Made by a program: the position numbers and the translations under genes. From an uncultured Marmoricola sp. (GTDB taxonomy: Bacteria > Actinomycetota > Actinomycetes > Propionibacteriales > Nocardioidaceae), in contig NZ_CALTZE010000015.1 of the NCBI RefSeq assembly GCF_943913695.1, positions 1 through 40,519 of the forward strand: a DNA stretch of 40,519 bases, in the 5' to 3' direction. Under the pieces are notes generated by a model. It saw nothing but the letters and a program-made list of their open reading frames with translations. It ran no database searches and was not told where the DNA came from. Shown here piece by piece: positions 23,644 through 33,060 of this stretch. The stretch's first letter is position 1. Each line of letters opens with the position of its first letter.

Positions 23644-24341
23644 CGCTCGGCCACCAGTCGCAGGCGGCCGTCGGGATCGATGGCGACGCCGTGCTCCTCG
23701 GCGATCCCCTCGAAGGCGTGCCACACGAAGCTGCTGAGGTAGCGCGAGACGGCCGTGCGGCTCATCGTGCGGCGGCGCAGCCACCACTCGCCGGTCGCGA
23801 GTCCGAGACCGACCAGTCCGTGGGCCCACGGCTCGGCCCCGGCCGCGTCGACCCCGAGGTCGCGCAGCGCGTCGCCGAGCGTGCGGGCGATGGTGGCCGC
23901 GACCAGCTCCTTGCCGTCGGCCAGGGGGTCGCCGGACGAGCGGTGCTCGACCAGCAGCAGGAAGACCTGCGGGTGCTGGGCGATCAGGTCGAGGTAGGCC
24001 GCGCAGCCGCGCTCGACGCGCCGGCGCACGGGGTCCTCGCCCAGCAGCACCGGGAGCAGCGCCTCGAGGACCTGCTCGGCCCCCCATGCGCCGACGGCGG
24101 CGTAGAGGTCGTCCTTGTCGGCGAAGTAGCGGTAGAGCACCGGCTTGCTGACGCCGGCCGACGCGGCCACCTGGGCGATCGAGGCGCTGGGTCCGTGCTC
24201 GTCGATCGCGGCGACGGCCGCCTCGACCAGCTCCTCGCGGCGGGTCTCGCGGTGGCCGTCCCACCGCGCGCTGCGGCCGTCGACGATCTCGCGGACCGAC
24301 TTCTTCACCGGCTCGGTGACGTCCTTGACTGTGCGTGCCAT
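23640..24341 (-). CDS. TetR-family transcriptional regulator
   Basis: This is a 233-residue regulator. The N-terminal helix-turn-helix is SIAQVAASAGVSKPVLYRYFADKDDL, and the rest is a helical ligand domain with YLDLIAQHPQVFLLLVEHRSS. The ATG at 24341 is chosen over an in-frame GTG at 24350 because a -10-like TACTGT (24354-24349, minus strand) overlaps the GTG and would place the transcription start next to 24341, making the message almost leaderless. It is divergent from the diiron oxygenase with a tandem palindrome between, and coupled to DUF4873 by ATGA. Autorepression and control of the oxygenase are inferred. Confidence 0.9.
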   Translation of the reverse strand: MARTVKDVTEPVKKSVREIVDGRSARWDGHRETRREELVEAAVAAIDEHGPSASIAQVAASAGVSKPVLYRYFADKDDLYAAVGAWGAEQVLEALLPVLLGEDPVRRRVERGCAAYLDLIAQHPQVFLLLVEHRSSGDPLADGKELVAATIARTLGDALRDLGVDAAGAEPWAHGLVGLGLATGEWWLRRRTMSRTAVSRYLSSFVWHAFEGIAEEHGVAIDPDGRLRLVAER

Positions 24342-24361
24342 GACGGTCACAGTAGCCGGGT

Positions 24362-24382
24362 GTTACCAGAAGTAACAGTTAC
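24362..24382. promoter_or_regulatory. Tandem palindromic TetR operator in a divergent promoter
   Basis: Three alternating half-sites GTTAC (24362-24366), GTAAC (24372-24376) and GTTAC (24378-24382) make two overlapping palindromes, GTTAC-N5-GTAAC and GTAAC-N1-GTTAC. The stretch is AT-rich compared with everything around it and lies between the divergent TetR and oxygenase starts. It would cover the promoter spacer of tetR and the promoter of the oxygenase gene. Confidence 0.75.
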
Positions 24383-24400
24383 TTCACGTCAGGAGATCCC

Positions 24401-25279
24401 ATGAGCACGAGCTCCGTCGCCGAGCGGCTGCTGAAGTCCTCGGCCCGCCACTCCTACGACCCCGAGGTCGACCTCGACTGGTCCGCGCCGATCGACCCGA
24501 CCCTGTGGGGGATGCAGCCGGAGTGGCTCTCGCTCTACGGCACCCCCGCGTGGGAGTCGCTGGGCGAGGAGCAGCGCCGGGAGTACTCCCGGCACGAGGC
24601 CGCCTCCATCGCCAGCGTGGGCCTGTGGTTCGAGCTGATCCTGATGAAGATGATGCTGCGCGACCTCTACGACGACGACCCCACCGGCGCGCACATGCAC
24701 TACGCCCTGACCGAGGTGGCCGACGAGTGCCGTCACTCCACGATGTTCGGCAAGGCGATCGCCCACCTGGGGGTGCCGGCGTACGGCCCGCGACCGGAGG
24801 TCCACCGTCTCGGCCGGCTCTTCACGCCGGTCGTGCGGGGGCCGAGCGCCTACGCCTCGATCCTGGTCGCCGAGGAGATCCTCGACGTCTGGCAGCGCGA
24901 CGCCATGAAGGACGAGCGCGTCGAGCCGATGGTGCGCATGGTCGCGCGCATCCACGTCCTGGAGGAGGCGCGCCACATGGCGTTCGCGCGCGAGGAGGTC
25001 CGCGAGCACCTCCAGGGGATGTCCACCGTGCGGCGCGCCGTGCAGGCTCGCCTCACGGCGCAGACCTGCTTCATGGTCGCCCGGTCGCTGGTCAACCCGA
25101 GGGTGTACGCCGCCGTCGGCCTGGACCCGCGCGAAGGTCGCCGGCAGGCGCTCGGCAACCCCCACTACCGCGCCACGATGCAGCGCATGGGGGCCGGCCC
25201 GCTGGCCTTCCTGCGCGAGCAGGGACTGGTGCCCCGCAGCCAGGAGCGCGTCTGGCGCGCCGCCCTGCTGCTGCCCTGA
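24401..25279 (+). CDS. AurF-type diiron oxygenase
   Basis: This is a 292-residue ferritin-like non-haem diiron oxygenase of the AurF family (p-aminobenzoate N-oxygenase relatives). Seven metal ligands equivalent to those of AurF can be read: E78, E109 and H112 (ADECRH), E158 (VAEEI), H185, E189 and H192 (IHVLEEARH), with the AurF-like spacing of 27, 4 and 3 residues in the second half. AurF itself oxidises an aryl amine to the nitro compound; the substrate here is unknown. The ATG at 24401 follows AGGAG at 24391-24395. Control by the divergent TetR through the palindromes at 24362-24382 is likely. Confidence 0.9.
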   Translation: MSTSSVAERLLKSSARHSYDPEVDLDWSAPIDPTLWGMQPEWLSLYGTPAWESLGEEQRREYSRHEAASIASVGLWFELILMKMMLRDLYDDDPTGAHMHYALTEVADECRHSTMFGKAIAHLGVPAYGPRPEVHRLGRLFTPVVRGPSAYASILVAEEILDVWQRDAMKDERVEPMVRMVARIHVLEEARHMAFAREEVREHLQGMSTVRRAVQARLTAQTCFMVARSLVNPRVYAAVGLDPREGRRQALGNPHYRATMQRMGAGPLAFLREQGLVPRSQERVWRAALLLP

Positions 25280-25286
25280 GGACGGC

Positions 25287-26006
25287 TCAGCCGAGCAGGC
25301 CGGAGACGGCCGCGCCAGCGTCCGGCACGAGCACCCCGCGGCACCAGCGGCGGGTGCGCAGCGCGAGGTCGGCGTCGCCGCTTTCGGTCGCGAGCCAGCC
25401 GTCGGGGGGTGGCTCGCCGTCGAGGGTGGCACGCACCAGGGTCATCGCCGCGGTCACGTCCGCGGCGCCTCGACCGGTGAAGACCAGGGGCAGCTCGCGG
25501 TCCAGTGCGGCATCCAGGACGGCGGCCTGGGCGCCGCCCGGCTCCTCCCCGCCGTCCAGCAGCAGCCCCACCTCGCGCATGGCGAGCTCGTCGAGCGTCG
25601 CGAGCCAGGCGGGGGAGACGGGGCCGGGCGGCGGGGCGGCGTACGCCTCGACGGCGTCGGGCAGGTCGACGGAGTCCAGCACCGCGACCACCCGCTGGGC
25701 GTTGCGAGCCGGGGTCTCCTCGCCGCGCAGGCGCACCGAGACCCGACGCAGGCTGACCTGCCCTGGTCGGGCGGCGCACCAGCGCAGCGCGGCCTCCAGG
25801 GCGCCGGCACCGCCCGTGACGGCCAGGTGCACCGGCAGCTCGCCCGTGCGCAGGTGCGTCAGCTCCTGCTCGCTGACGACGAGGGCACCGAGCGCGTCGC
25901 CGTGCGGGTCGCGCCGCACGGACTGGTGCGCCTGGAGCGCGGCGGGCAGGGCGCGCCCGGCGAGCAGCGCGGCGTCGTCGAGAAGCCCGGTGGTCCAGGA
26001 GGTCAT
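25287..26006 (-). CDS. Hypothetical protein, no family recognised
   Basis: The 239-residue product starts at ATG 26006 (MTSWTTGLLDDAALLAGRALP). Coding is supported by GC-rich third positions, a clean start, and placement between the oxygenase stop (7 bases away, convergent) and the divergent alpha-glucosidase. The sequence is Ala/Leu/Arg-rich with alternating strands and helices, including VVAVLDSVDLPDAVEAY and LPLVFTGRGAADVTAAMTLVRATLDG. There is no signal peptide, membrane helix or cysteine cluster. It lies only 24 bases from the glucosidase start, so the two may share a promoter region. Function unknown. Confidence 0.7.
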   Translation of the reverse strand: MTSWTTGLLDDAALLAGRALPAALQAHQSVRRDPHGDALGALVVSEQELTHLRTGELPVHLAVTGGAGALEAALRWCAARPGQVSLRRVSVRLRGEETPARNAQRVVAVLDSVDLPDAVEAYAAPPPGPVSPAWLATLDELAMREVGLLLDGGEEPGGAQAAVLDAALDRELPLVFTGRGAADVTAAMTLVRATLDGEPPPDGWLATESGDADLALRTRRWCRGVLVPDAGAAVSGLLG

Positions 26007-26030
26007 CGCCCGAGGCTAGCGTTGCGCCGC

Positions 26031-27743
26031 GTGACCCAGCAGCGCAGCACGACCGCCTCCCGAGCCGGCGCCGAGTGGTGGCGGCACGCCGTGATCTACC
26101 AGGTCTACCCGCGCTCGTGGGCCGACGCCGACGGCGACGGGATCGGCGACCTCCCGGGCATCACCGCCCGGCTCGACCACTTGGCGGAGCTCGGCGTCGA
26201 CGCGCTGTGGCTCTCGCCCTTCTACACCTCACCGCAGCACGACGCGGGCTACGACGTCGCCGACTACCGCGACGTGGACCCCCGCTTCGGCACGCTCGTG
26301 GACGCCGACGTCCTGCTCGCACGCGCCCACGAGCTGGGGCTGCGGGTGGTCGTCGACCTGGTGCCGAACCACTCCTCCAGCGACCACGCCTGGTTCCGCG
26401 CCGCCCTCTCGGCGAGCCCTGGAAGCCCGGAGCGGGCGCGCTACGTCTTCCGCGACGGCCGCGGCCCCGACGGCTCGGAGCCGCCGAACAACTGGGAGAG
26501 CAACTTCGGGGGCCCCGCGTGGACCCGCGTCACCGAGGCCGACGGCTCACCCGGTCAGTGGTACCTCCACCTCTTCGACGTCACCCAGCCCGACTTCGAC
26601 TGGACCAACCCCGAGGTCGGCGACGAGATGGAGTCGGTGATCCGCTTCTGGCTCGACCGCGGCGTCGACGGCTTCCGGATCGACGTCGCGCACGGTCTCG
26701 CCAAGGCCGACGGGCTGCCCGACACGCTCCTGACCCTGGAGGACCTCGAGTCCGAGGAGCACGCGGACACCCCGACCTCGGCGCTGCCGATGTGGGACCA
26801 GCCCGCCGTGCACGAGGTCTACCGCCGGTGGCGCCGCGTCACCGACGCCTACGGCATCCCCGGCGAGGACGCCGACCGGATGCTGTGCGCGGAGGCGTGG
26901 GTGGTGCCCTACGAGTCCCTCGCCCTCTATGTGCGCCACGACGAGCTGCACCAGGCCTTCAACTTCCCCTTCCTGGTCACGCCCTGGATCGCGCAGGCGC
27001 TGCGTGAGTCGATCACGCACTCGCTGGAGGTGGTGGCGCCGTACGCCGCGCCCCAGACCTGGGTGCTCTCCAACCACGACGTCGTGCGCCACGCCACGCG
27101 GCTCGGCTACGAGCCCGAGCCGGGGCCGCACCGCATGGACGCCGTGGGCCCCGAGGACCCCCAGCCCGACGCTGCGCTGGGGCTGCGCCGGGCGCGGGCC
27201 GCGACCGCGCTGATGCTGGCCCTGCCCGGCTCGGCCTACCTCTACCAGGGCGAGGAGCTCGGGCTCCCGGAGGCCACTCAGCTGCCCGAGGAGGTGCTCC
27301 AGGACCCGACCTGGCTGCGCTCGGGCCACACCCGCCGCGGACGCGACGGCTGCCGGGTCCCGGTGCCGTGGGAGCACGACGCGCCCTCGCTCGGCTTCGG
27401 CCCGGGCGACCGGCCGTGGCTGCCGCAGCCCGAGTCGTACGCCGCCCTGGCCGTCGACCGGCAGCGCGGCGTGCCCGGCTCGACGCTGGAGCTCTACCGC
27501 ACGCTGCTGCGGGTGCGCCGCGAGCACGACCTCGGCCTGCGAGAGCTGGTCTGGGGCGAGAGCGGCGTCGAGGAGGTGCTGGTGCTCGACAGCGTGCGCG
27601 CGGGATCCGCCACGGTGCGGGTCGTCACCAACGTCGGCGGGGCGCCGTACCCGTTGCCGGAGGGGGAGGTCCTGGTGGCCAGCACCGACCTCGACGGCGA
27701 CCTGCTGCCCGCCGACGCGACCGCCTGGATCCGGTGCGCCTGA
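26031..27743 (+). CDS. GH13 alpha-glucosidase
   Basis: This is a 570-residue cytosolic alpha-amylase-family enzyme that likely cleaves the alpha-glucosides brought in by the ABC importer downstream. The four GH13 regions are present: region I DLVPNH (109-114), region II GFRIDVAHG with nucleophile D218, region III with acid/base E288 in AEAWV, and region IV NHDV with D350. The early stretch WWRHAVIYQVYPRSWADADGDGIGDLPG is typical of alpha-glucosidase/oligo-1,6-glucosidase enzymes. The GTG at 26031 is used because the upstream open frame is antisense to the neighbouring gene. There is no signal peptide. The importer operon begins 105 bases later. Confidence 0.93.
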   Translation: MTQQRSTTASRAGAEWWRHAVIYQVYPRSWADADGDGIGDLPGITARLDHLAELGVDALWLSPFYTSPQHDAGYDVADYRDVDPRFGTLVDADVLLARAHELGLRVVVDLVPNHSSSDHAWFRAALSASPGSPERARYVFRDGRGPDGSEPPNNWESNFGGPAWTRVTEADGSPGQWYLHLFDVTQPDFDWTNPEVGDEMESVIRFWLDRGVDGFRIDVAHGLAKADGLPDTLLTLEDLESEEHADTPTSALPMWDQPAVHEVYRRWRRVTDAYGIPGEDADRMLCAEAWVVPYESLALYVRHDELHQAFNFPFLVTPWIAQALRESITHSLEVVAPYAAPQTWVLSNHDVVRHATRLGYEPEPGPHRMDAVGPEDPQPDAALGLRRARAATALMLALPGSAYLYQGEELGLPEATQLPEEVLQDPTWLRSGHTRRGRDGCRVPVPWEHDAPSLGFGPGDRPWLPQPESYAALAVDRQRGVPGSTLELYRTLLRVRREHDLGLRELVWGESGVEEVLVLDSVRAGSATVRVVTNVGGAPYPLPEGEVLVASTDLDGDLLPADATAWIRCA

Positions 27744-27806
27744 GGTGTTGCTCCTGAGGCTCTTGTGGTGTTCCGTCCCCCGCCACTAGGGTCGACGCAC
27801 TCCGTC

Positions 27807-27822
27807 TGTGAGCCCAGTCACA
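27807..27822. promoter_or_regulatory. CRP/GlxR-type operator upstream of the sugar importer
   Basis: TGTGAGCCCAGTCACA matches the CRP-family consensus TGTGA-N6-TCACA exactly, and the symmetry extends to GTCTGTGA...TCACAGAC (27804-27825). It is 34 bases upstream of the ATG of the binding protein. A weak promoter candidate, TTGTGG at 27763 and TAGGGT at 27787, would put the site just downstream of the transcription start, a repressing position; that promoter is uncertain. Actinobacterial CRP homologues such as GlxR bind this consensus. Confidence 0.75.
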
Positions 27823-27848
27823 GACGCTCTCGGGGAGGGGAGCTGTCG

Positions 27849-29114
27849 ATGGCACGACGTGCACGGACCCGACGCTGGCTGGCGGCCGGTGCGAGCGCGG
27901 TGCTCGGCTGCACGGTGCTCTCCGCGTGCGGAGGCGACGACGGGACCCCGGTCGTCAACCTCTACGGCGGTGCCTCGGCCCTGGGCTTCGACAAGATCAT
28001 CGCCGACTGCAACGAGCAGGCCGAGGGCGCCTACCGCATCGTCGGCAACCTGCTGCCGAGCGACGCCGACGGCCAGCGCGAGCAGATGGTGCGCCGCCTC
28101 GCGGCGCAGGACAGCGGCATGGACCTGCTGGGCATGGACGTCACCTGGACCGCCGAGTTCGCCGAGGCCGGCTGGATCGACGAGCTCACCGACGAGCAGG
28201 TCGAGCAGGCCAACGAGGACACCCTGCAGCCGACGATCGACACCGCGCTGTGGCAGGACAAGCAGTACGGCATCCCCAAGCACACCAACGTGCAGCTGCT
28301 GTGGTTCCGCAAGGACCTCGTCGACAAGGCGCCGGCCAGCTGGGACGAGGTCATCGAGGAGGCCAAGCGCCTCAAGGACGAGGGCGAGCCCTACGTCGTC
28401 GGCCTGACCGCCGCGCAGTACGAGGGCTACGTCGTGGCCTTCAACACCATCTTGTCCTCCCTCGGCGGCACGGTCGTCAACGAGGACAGCACCGAGGTCA
28501 CCGTCGACGACAAGACCGTGGAGACGCTGCGCATCCTGCGCGACTTCGCCACCAGCGGGGTCGCCTCGGCCTCGCTGTCCAACAGCCAGGAGCCGGAGGT
28601 CTTCGCCCAGCTGCAGAACGAGGAGGCGGCCTTCGCGATCAACTGGCCCTACGTCCTCTCGGCGATGCGTGGCGCCAACGAGGAGGTCGCCAACGAGCTC
28701 GGCTACGGCCTGCTCCCCGCCTTCGCCGAGGGCGAGGCGCCGCGGGCGACGCTCGGCGGCATGAACTACGCGGTCAGCTCCTTCAGCGAGCACCCCGAGG
28801 AGACCTTCGACGCGGCGATGTGCCTGCGCAGCCAGGAGCACCAGCTGCAGACCTCCCTGGAGTCCGGCGACCCGCCGGTCGCGCCGAGCGTCTATGACTC
28901 GGCCGAGTTCAAGGAGGCCTACCCGATGGGCCCGGAGATGCTCGAGGAGCTCAAGACCGCCGTCCCGCGGCCCGTCACGCCGCTCTACCAGAACATCTCC
29001 ACGATCATCTCCAGCACGCTCTCGCCGCCGAGCCAGATCGACCCGGAGCAGACGGCCGAGGAGCTGCGCGACTCCATCCAGGACGCCCTCGACGGGAAGG
29101 GGATCCTGCCGTGA
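27849..29114 (+). CDS. ABC sugar-binding lipoprotein (LpqY-like)
   Basis: This is a 421-residue extracellular solute-binding protein of the carbohydrate class. The lipoprotein signal peptide ends in VLSAC at about residue 26. The mature domain contains GMDLLGMDVTWTAEFAEAGWIDEL and KQYGIPKHTNVQLLWFRKDLVD, the recognisable core of maltose/trehalose-type binding proteins, and a C-terminal NISTIISSTLSPPSQIDPEQTAEELRDSIQDAL helix region. The ATG at 27849 follows GAGGGGAG at 27836-27843. Gene order binding protein, two permeases and ATPase matches lpqY-sugA-sugB-sugC. With an alpha-glucosidase upstream, trehalose, maltose or another alpha-glucoside is the likely ligand. Confidence 0.92.
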   Translation: MARRARTRRWLAAGASAVLGCTVLSACGGDDGTPVVNLYGGASALGFDKIIADCNEQAEGAYRIVGNLLPSDADGQREQMVRRLAAQDSGMDLLGMDVTWTAEFAEAGWIDELTDEQVEQANEDTLQPTIDTALWQDKQYGIPKHTNVQLLWFRKDLVDKAPASWDEVIEEAKRLKDEGEPYVVGLTAAQYEGYVVAFNTILSSLGGTVVNEDSTEVTVDDKTVETLRILRDFATSGVASASLSNSQEPEVFAQLQNEEAAFAINWPYVLSAMRGANEEVANELGYGLLPAFAEGEAPRATLGGMNYAVSSFSEHPEETFDAAMCLRSQEHQLQTSLESGDPPVAPSVYDSAEFKEAYPMGPEMLEELKTAVPRPVTPLYQNISTIISSTLSPPSQIDPEQTAEELRDSIQDALDGKGILP

Positions 29115-30037
29115 CGACCACCAGCGCACCGCCCGAGGACGACGAGGGCGTCACCATCGCCAAGCGGCGGGCGAGCGAGGGCAAGCGCGCCGAGGCGCGA
29201 CTCGGGATGCTGCTGTGCGCACCCGCCGTGCTCTTCATGGTCGCGGTCGCGGCCTACCCCATCGGCTACGCCGTGTGGCTCTCGCTCTTCCGGGCCGACC
29301 TGCGGCTGCCGGGGCAGAACGAGTTCGTGGGGATCGACAACTACGTCACCGTGCTCTCGAGCCCGATCTGGTGGACCGCGGTGTGGGTGACCGTCTTCAT
29401 CACCGTGGTCAGCGCGTTCCTCGAGCTCGTGCTCGGCATGCTGCTGGCCATCGTGATGCACCGCACGATCATCGGCCGCGGCCTGGTGCGCACCTCGGCG
29501 CTGGTGCCCTACGCGATCGTCACCGTCGTGGCGGCCTTCTCCTGGAGGTTCGCCTGGACCCAGGGGATCGGCTGGCTGGCGGGCGACGCCGCACCACTGA
29601 CCGAGCGCTGGCCCTCGATCTGGATCATCATCCTGGCCGAGGTCTGGAAGACGGTGCCCTTCATGGCGCTGCTGCTGATGGCCGGCCTCGCCCTGGTGCC
29701 CGACGACCTGCTCAAGGCGGCCTCGATGGACGGCGCCACGGCCTGGCAGCGCTTCTGGAAGGTCACGGTGCCGCTGATCAAGCCGGCGATCCTGGTCGCC
29801 CTGCTCTTCCGCACGCTCGACGCCTTCCGCATCTTCGACAACATCTTCGTGCTGACCGCCGGGGCCAACGACACCTCGTCGGTCTCGATGCTGGCCTACA
29901 ACAACCTGATCCGGGGGCTCAACCTCGGTATCGGGTCGACGATGTCGGTGCTGATCTTCTTGATGATCGCGCTGATCGCCTTCGTCTTCATCAAGCTCTT
30001 CGGCGCCGCGGCGCCCGGATCGGGGGAGCAGCGCTGA
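29111..30037 (+). CDS. ABC sugar permease 1 (SugA/MalF-like)
   Basis: This is a 308-residue inner-membrane subunit with six helices after a charged cytosolic N-terminus of about 30 residues. The ATPase-docking EAA loop is LLKAASMDGATAWQRFWKV followed by PLIKP, the MalF-type sequence. Translation begins at GTG 29111 overlapping the binding-protein stop as GTGA, so it is coupled. It forms the membrane channel with the next gene product. Confidence 0.94.
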   Translation: MTTTSAPPEDDEGVTIAKRRASEGKRAEARLGMLLCAPAVLFMVAVAAYPIGYAVWLSLFRADLRLPGQNEFVGIDNYVTVLSSPIWWTAVWVTVFITVVSAFLELVLGMLLAIVMHRTIIGRGLVRTSALVPYAIVTVVAAFSWRFAWTQGIGWLAGDAAPLTERWPSIWIIILAEVWKTVPFMALLLMAGLALVPDDLLKAASMDGATAWQRFWKVTVPLIKPAILVALLFRTLDAFRIFDNIFVLTAGANDTSSVSMLAYNNLIRGLNLGIGSTMSVLIFLMIALIAFVFIKLFGAAAPGSGEQR

Positions 30038-30876
30038 TGTCCATGACCCAGGCCACGACGCAGCGCAAGGTCGGGTGGGGGCTGGTCAACGCCCTCGTCC
30101 TGGTCTACGCGTTCCTGCCCGTCGTGTGGATCGTCAGCCTCTCGCTCAAGGGCGACGACACGCTCAACGACGGCCGGCTGCTGCCGGGCAACCCCACCGG
30201 CGAGGCCTACGCCTCGATCTTCACCAACGACGACTTCATCCGCTCGCTGATCAACTCGATCGGCATCTGCGTGATCGCGACCCTCATCGCGCTGGTCTTC
30301 GCGACCATGGCGGCCTACGCCATCGCCCGGCTCGACTTCCCGGGCAAGCGCTCGATCGTGGCGGTCTCGCTGCTGATCTCGATGTTTCCGCAGATCGCCC
30401 TGATCACGCCGCTCTTCGAGCTGTGGACCCGCATCGGGCTCTTCGACACCTGGCCGGGTCTGATCCTGCCCTACATCACCTTCGCGCTCCCGCTGGGCAT
30501 CTACACCCTCTCCGCCTTCTTCCGCGAGATCCCGTGGGAGCTGGAGAAGGCCGCCAAGATGGACGGCGCGACGCCCTACCAGGCCTTCCGCAAGGTGATC
30601 GCGCCGCTGGCGATGCCGGGGGTCTTCACCACGGCGATCCTGGTCTTCATCGCCTGCTGGAACGACTTCCTCTTCGCCCTGTCGCTGACCTCGACCAACA
30701 GCGCCCGGACCGTGCCGGCGGCGCTGACCTACTTCACTGGTGCGACCACCTTCGAGAAGCCCGTGGCCGCCGTGGCCGCCGCCGCGGTCGTGATCACGAT
30801 CCCCGTCGTGATCTTCGTGCTGTTCTTCCAGCGCCGGATCGTCGCCGGCCTGACCTCCGGAGCCGTCAAGGGCTGA
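30037..30876 (+). CDS. ABC sugar permease 2 (SugB/MalG-like)
   Basis: This is a 279-residue six-helix permease. The EAA loop reads ELEKAAKMDGATPYQAFRK then VIAPLAMPG, as in MalG-type subunits. The N-terminal VYAFLPVVWIVSLSLK and C-terminal FFQRRIVAGLTSGAVKG ends are characteristic of the sugar permease class. The ATG at 30037 shares one base with the stop of permease 1 (TGATG). It pairs with permease 1 to form the channel. Confidence 0.94.
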   Translation: MSMTQATTQRKVGWGLVNALVLVYAFLPVVWIVSLSLKGDDTLNDGRLLPGNPTGEAYASIFTNDDFIRSLINSIGICVIATLIALVFATMAAYAIARLDFPGKRSIVAVSLLISMFPQIALITPLFELWTRIGLFDTWPGLILPYITFALPLGIYTLSAFFREIPWELEKAAKMDGATPYQAFRKVIAPLAMPGVFTTAILVFIACWNDFLFALSLTSTNSARTVPAALTYFTGATTFEKPVAAVAAAAVVITIPVVIFVLFFQRRIVAGLTSGAVKG

Positions 30877-30907
30877 GGCCCTCGACCCCAACGCAAGGAG
30901 CCCACCG

Positions 30908-32098
<1,191 letters not shown>

Positions 32099-32109
32099 TC
32101 GCTCGAGGC

Positions 32110-32157
32110 CCGCCTCAGGCCCCCCGCCTCAGGCCTCCGCCTCAGACCCCCGCCTCA
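32110..32157. repeat. Short tandem repeat of CCGCCTCA
   Basis: CCGCCTCA occurs at 32110, 32124, 32137 and 32150, with periods of 14, 13 and 13 bases and degenerate GGCC-type linkers. It fills the gap between the importer ATPase and the convergent ParB-like gene; the last copy contains that gene's stop codon. It may act as an intergenic terminator or be a slippage product. Confidence 0.75.
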
Positions 32158-33048
32158 CGCACGTACGGCGCCACCCGGCGAGGCCCGCCGCCGGCGGGCC
32201 TGCTGGGCGCGGATGACCTCGAGCACCTCCATGTTCCAGTCGTGCTCGCGGATCAGCCGGTAGCGCTCGCCCGCGACCCGGATGTAGGCGTCGGCGCCGG
32301 TCTCCTCGGGTCCTCGCACCCCCGCCTGGTCGAGCATCCCGAGCACCGGGGTGTACTCCTCGTCGAACCAGCGCCGGGCCATCGTCTCCTGGTCGAAGTA
32401 GGCGCCCTCGGAGTGCATCAGCCGGCACGCCCACGCCTCCACCATCTCGGCGAGGCGGTGGTAGTCCGTGGGGTCGGTGCAGGTGATGGCGGCGCGGCGG
32501 TGACCGGTGAGCGGCACCCGCTTGAGGAAGCGCAGGCCCCAGTTCTTGGCGTCGAGGTCGCGCCGCCCGCCGATGCCGTCGGTGTCGATGACGGTGTCGA
32601 TCTCGGTGACGTCGGCCTCGATCTCGCGCTGCCCCATGGCCCGGGCCACCGAGACCCGGTGGTGGCCGTCGCTGACGAAGTAGAGGTTGCCGAGCTGGTA
32701 GACCTGGATCGGCGGCAGCGGGTGACCCTCGCGCGCCAGCCGGGAGACCTTCTCCCACCGCTGCCGGCTCTTGTCGGAGGTCGGCCGGAAGCGGCGGTCG
32801 AAGTCGCGCACCTTGTCGACCGAGCCGACGATCTGGTCCAGCGGGATCAGGCGCACCCCGAGGCGGCGCTCGCCGCGACGGCCGAGCGCCTGCACGGCCT
32901 CGGTGAACGACAGGCTCTCCCGGGCCGCCTGGGGGTCGGCGCGCAGCCAGCCGGCGAGCTGCGAGAGCGTCTGGTGCCGACGGGCACGCAGGAAGTCGCT
33001 CTCGGCGTCGGCGCGAGGGGAGCCGGTGTCTCGGACCATGGCGCCCAT
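32155..33048 (-). CDS. ParB/Srx-fold domain protein
   Basis: The 297-residue protein starts at ATG 33048 (MGAMVRDTGS); ATG 33039 is also possible. The ParB/sulfiredoxin-like core is at about 80-145: VRLIPLDQIVGSVDK, LPPIQVYQLGNLYFVSDGHHRVSVARAMG, where the GHHRVSVA motif is the nucleotide-binding ParB box, and then DVTEIDTVI. There is no helix-turn-helix typical of chromosome-partitioning ParB. The second half is rich in aromatic and acidic residues and looks like a separate conserved region. It lies 12 bases after the metallophosphoesterase, as an apparent operon. Role unknown. Confidence 0.82.
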   Translation of the reverse strand: MGAMVRDTGSPRADAESDFLRARRHQTLSQLAGWLRADPQAARESLSFTEAVQALGRRGERRLGVRLIPLDQIVGSVDKVRDFDRRFRPTSDKSRQRWEKVSRLAREGHPLPPIQVYQLGNLYFVSDGHHRVSVARAMGQREIEADVTEIDTVIDTDGIGGRRDLDAKNWGLRFLKRVPLTGHRRAAITCTDPTDYHRLAEMVEAWACRLMHSEGAYFDQETMARRWFDEEYTPVLGMLDQAGVRGPEETGADAYIRVAGERYRLIREHDWNMEVLEVIRAQQARRRRASPGGAVRA

Positions 33049-33060
33049 TCTCGCCCGACC

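Noticed and set aside
32155..33048. Chromosome-partitioning ParB
   Set aside because: It has a ParB-type GHHR box but no helix-turn-helix, no parA neighbour and no parS-like sites were noticed.
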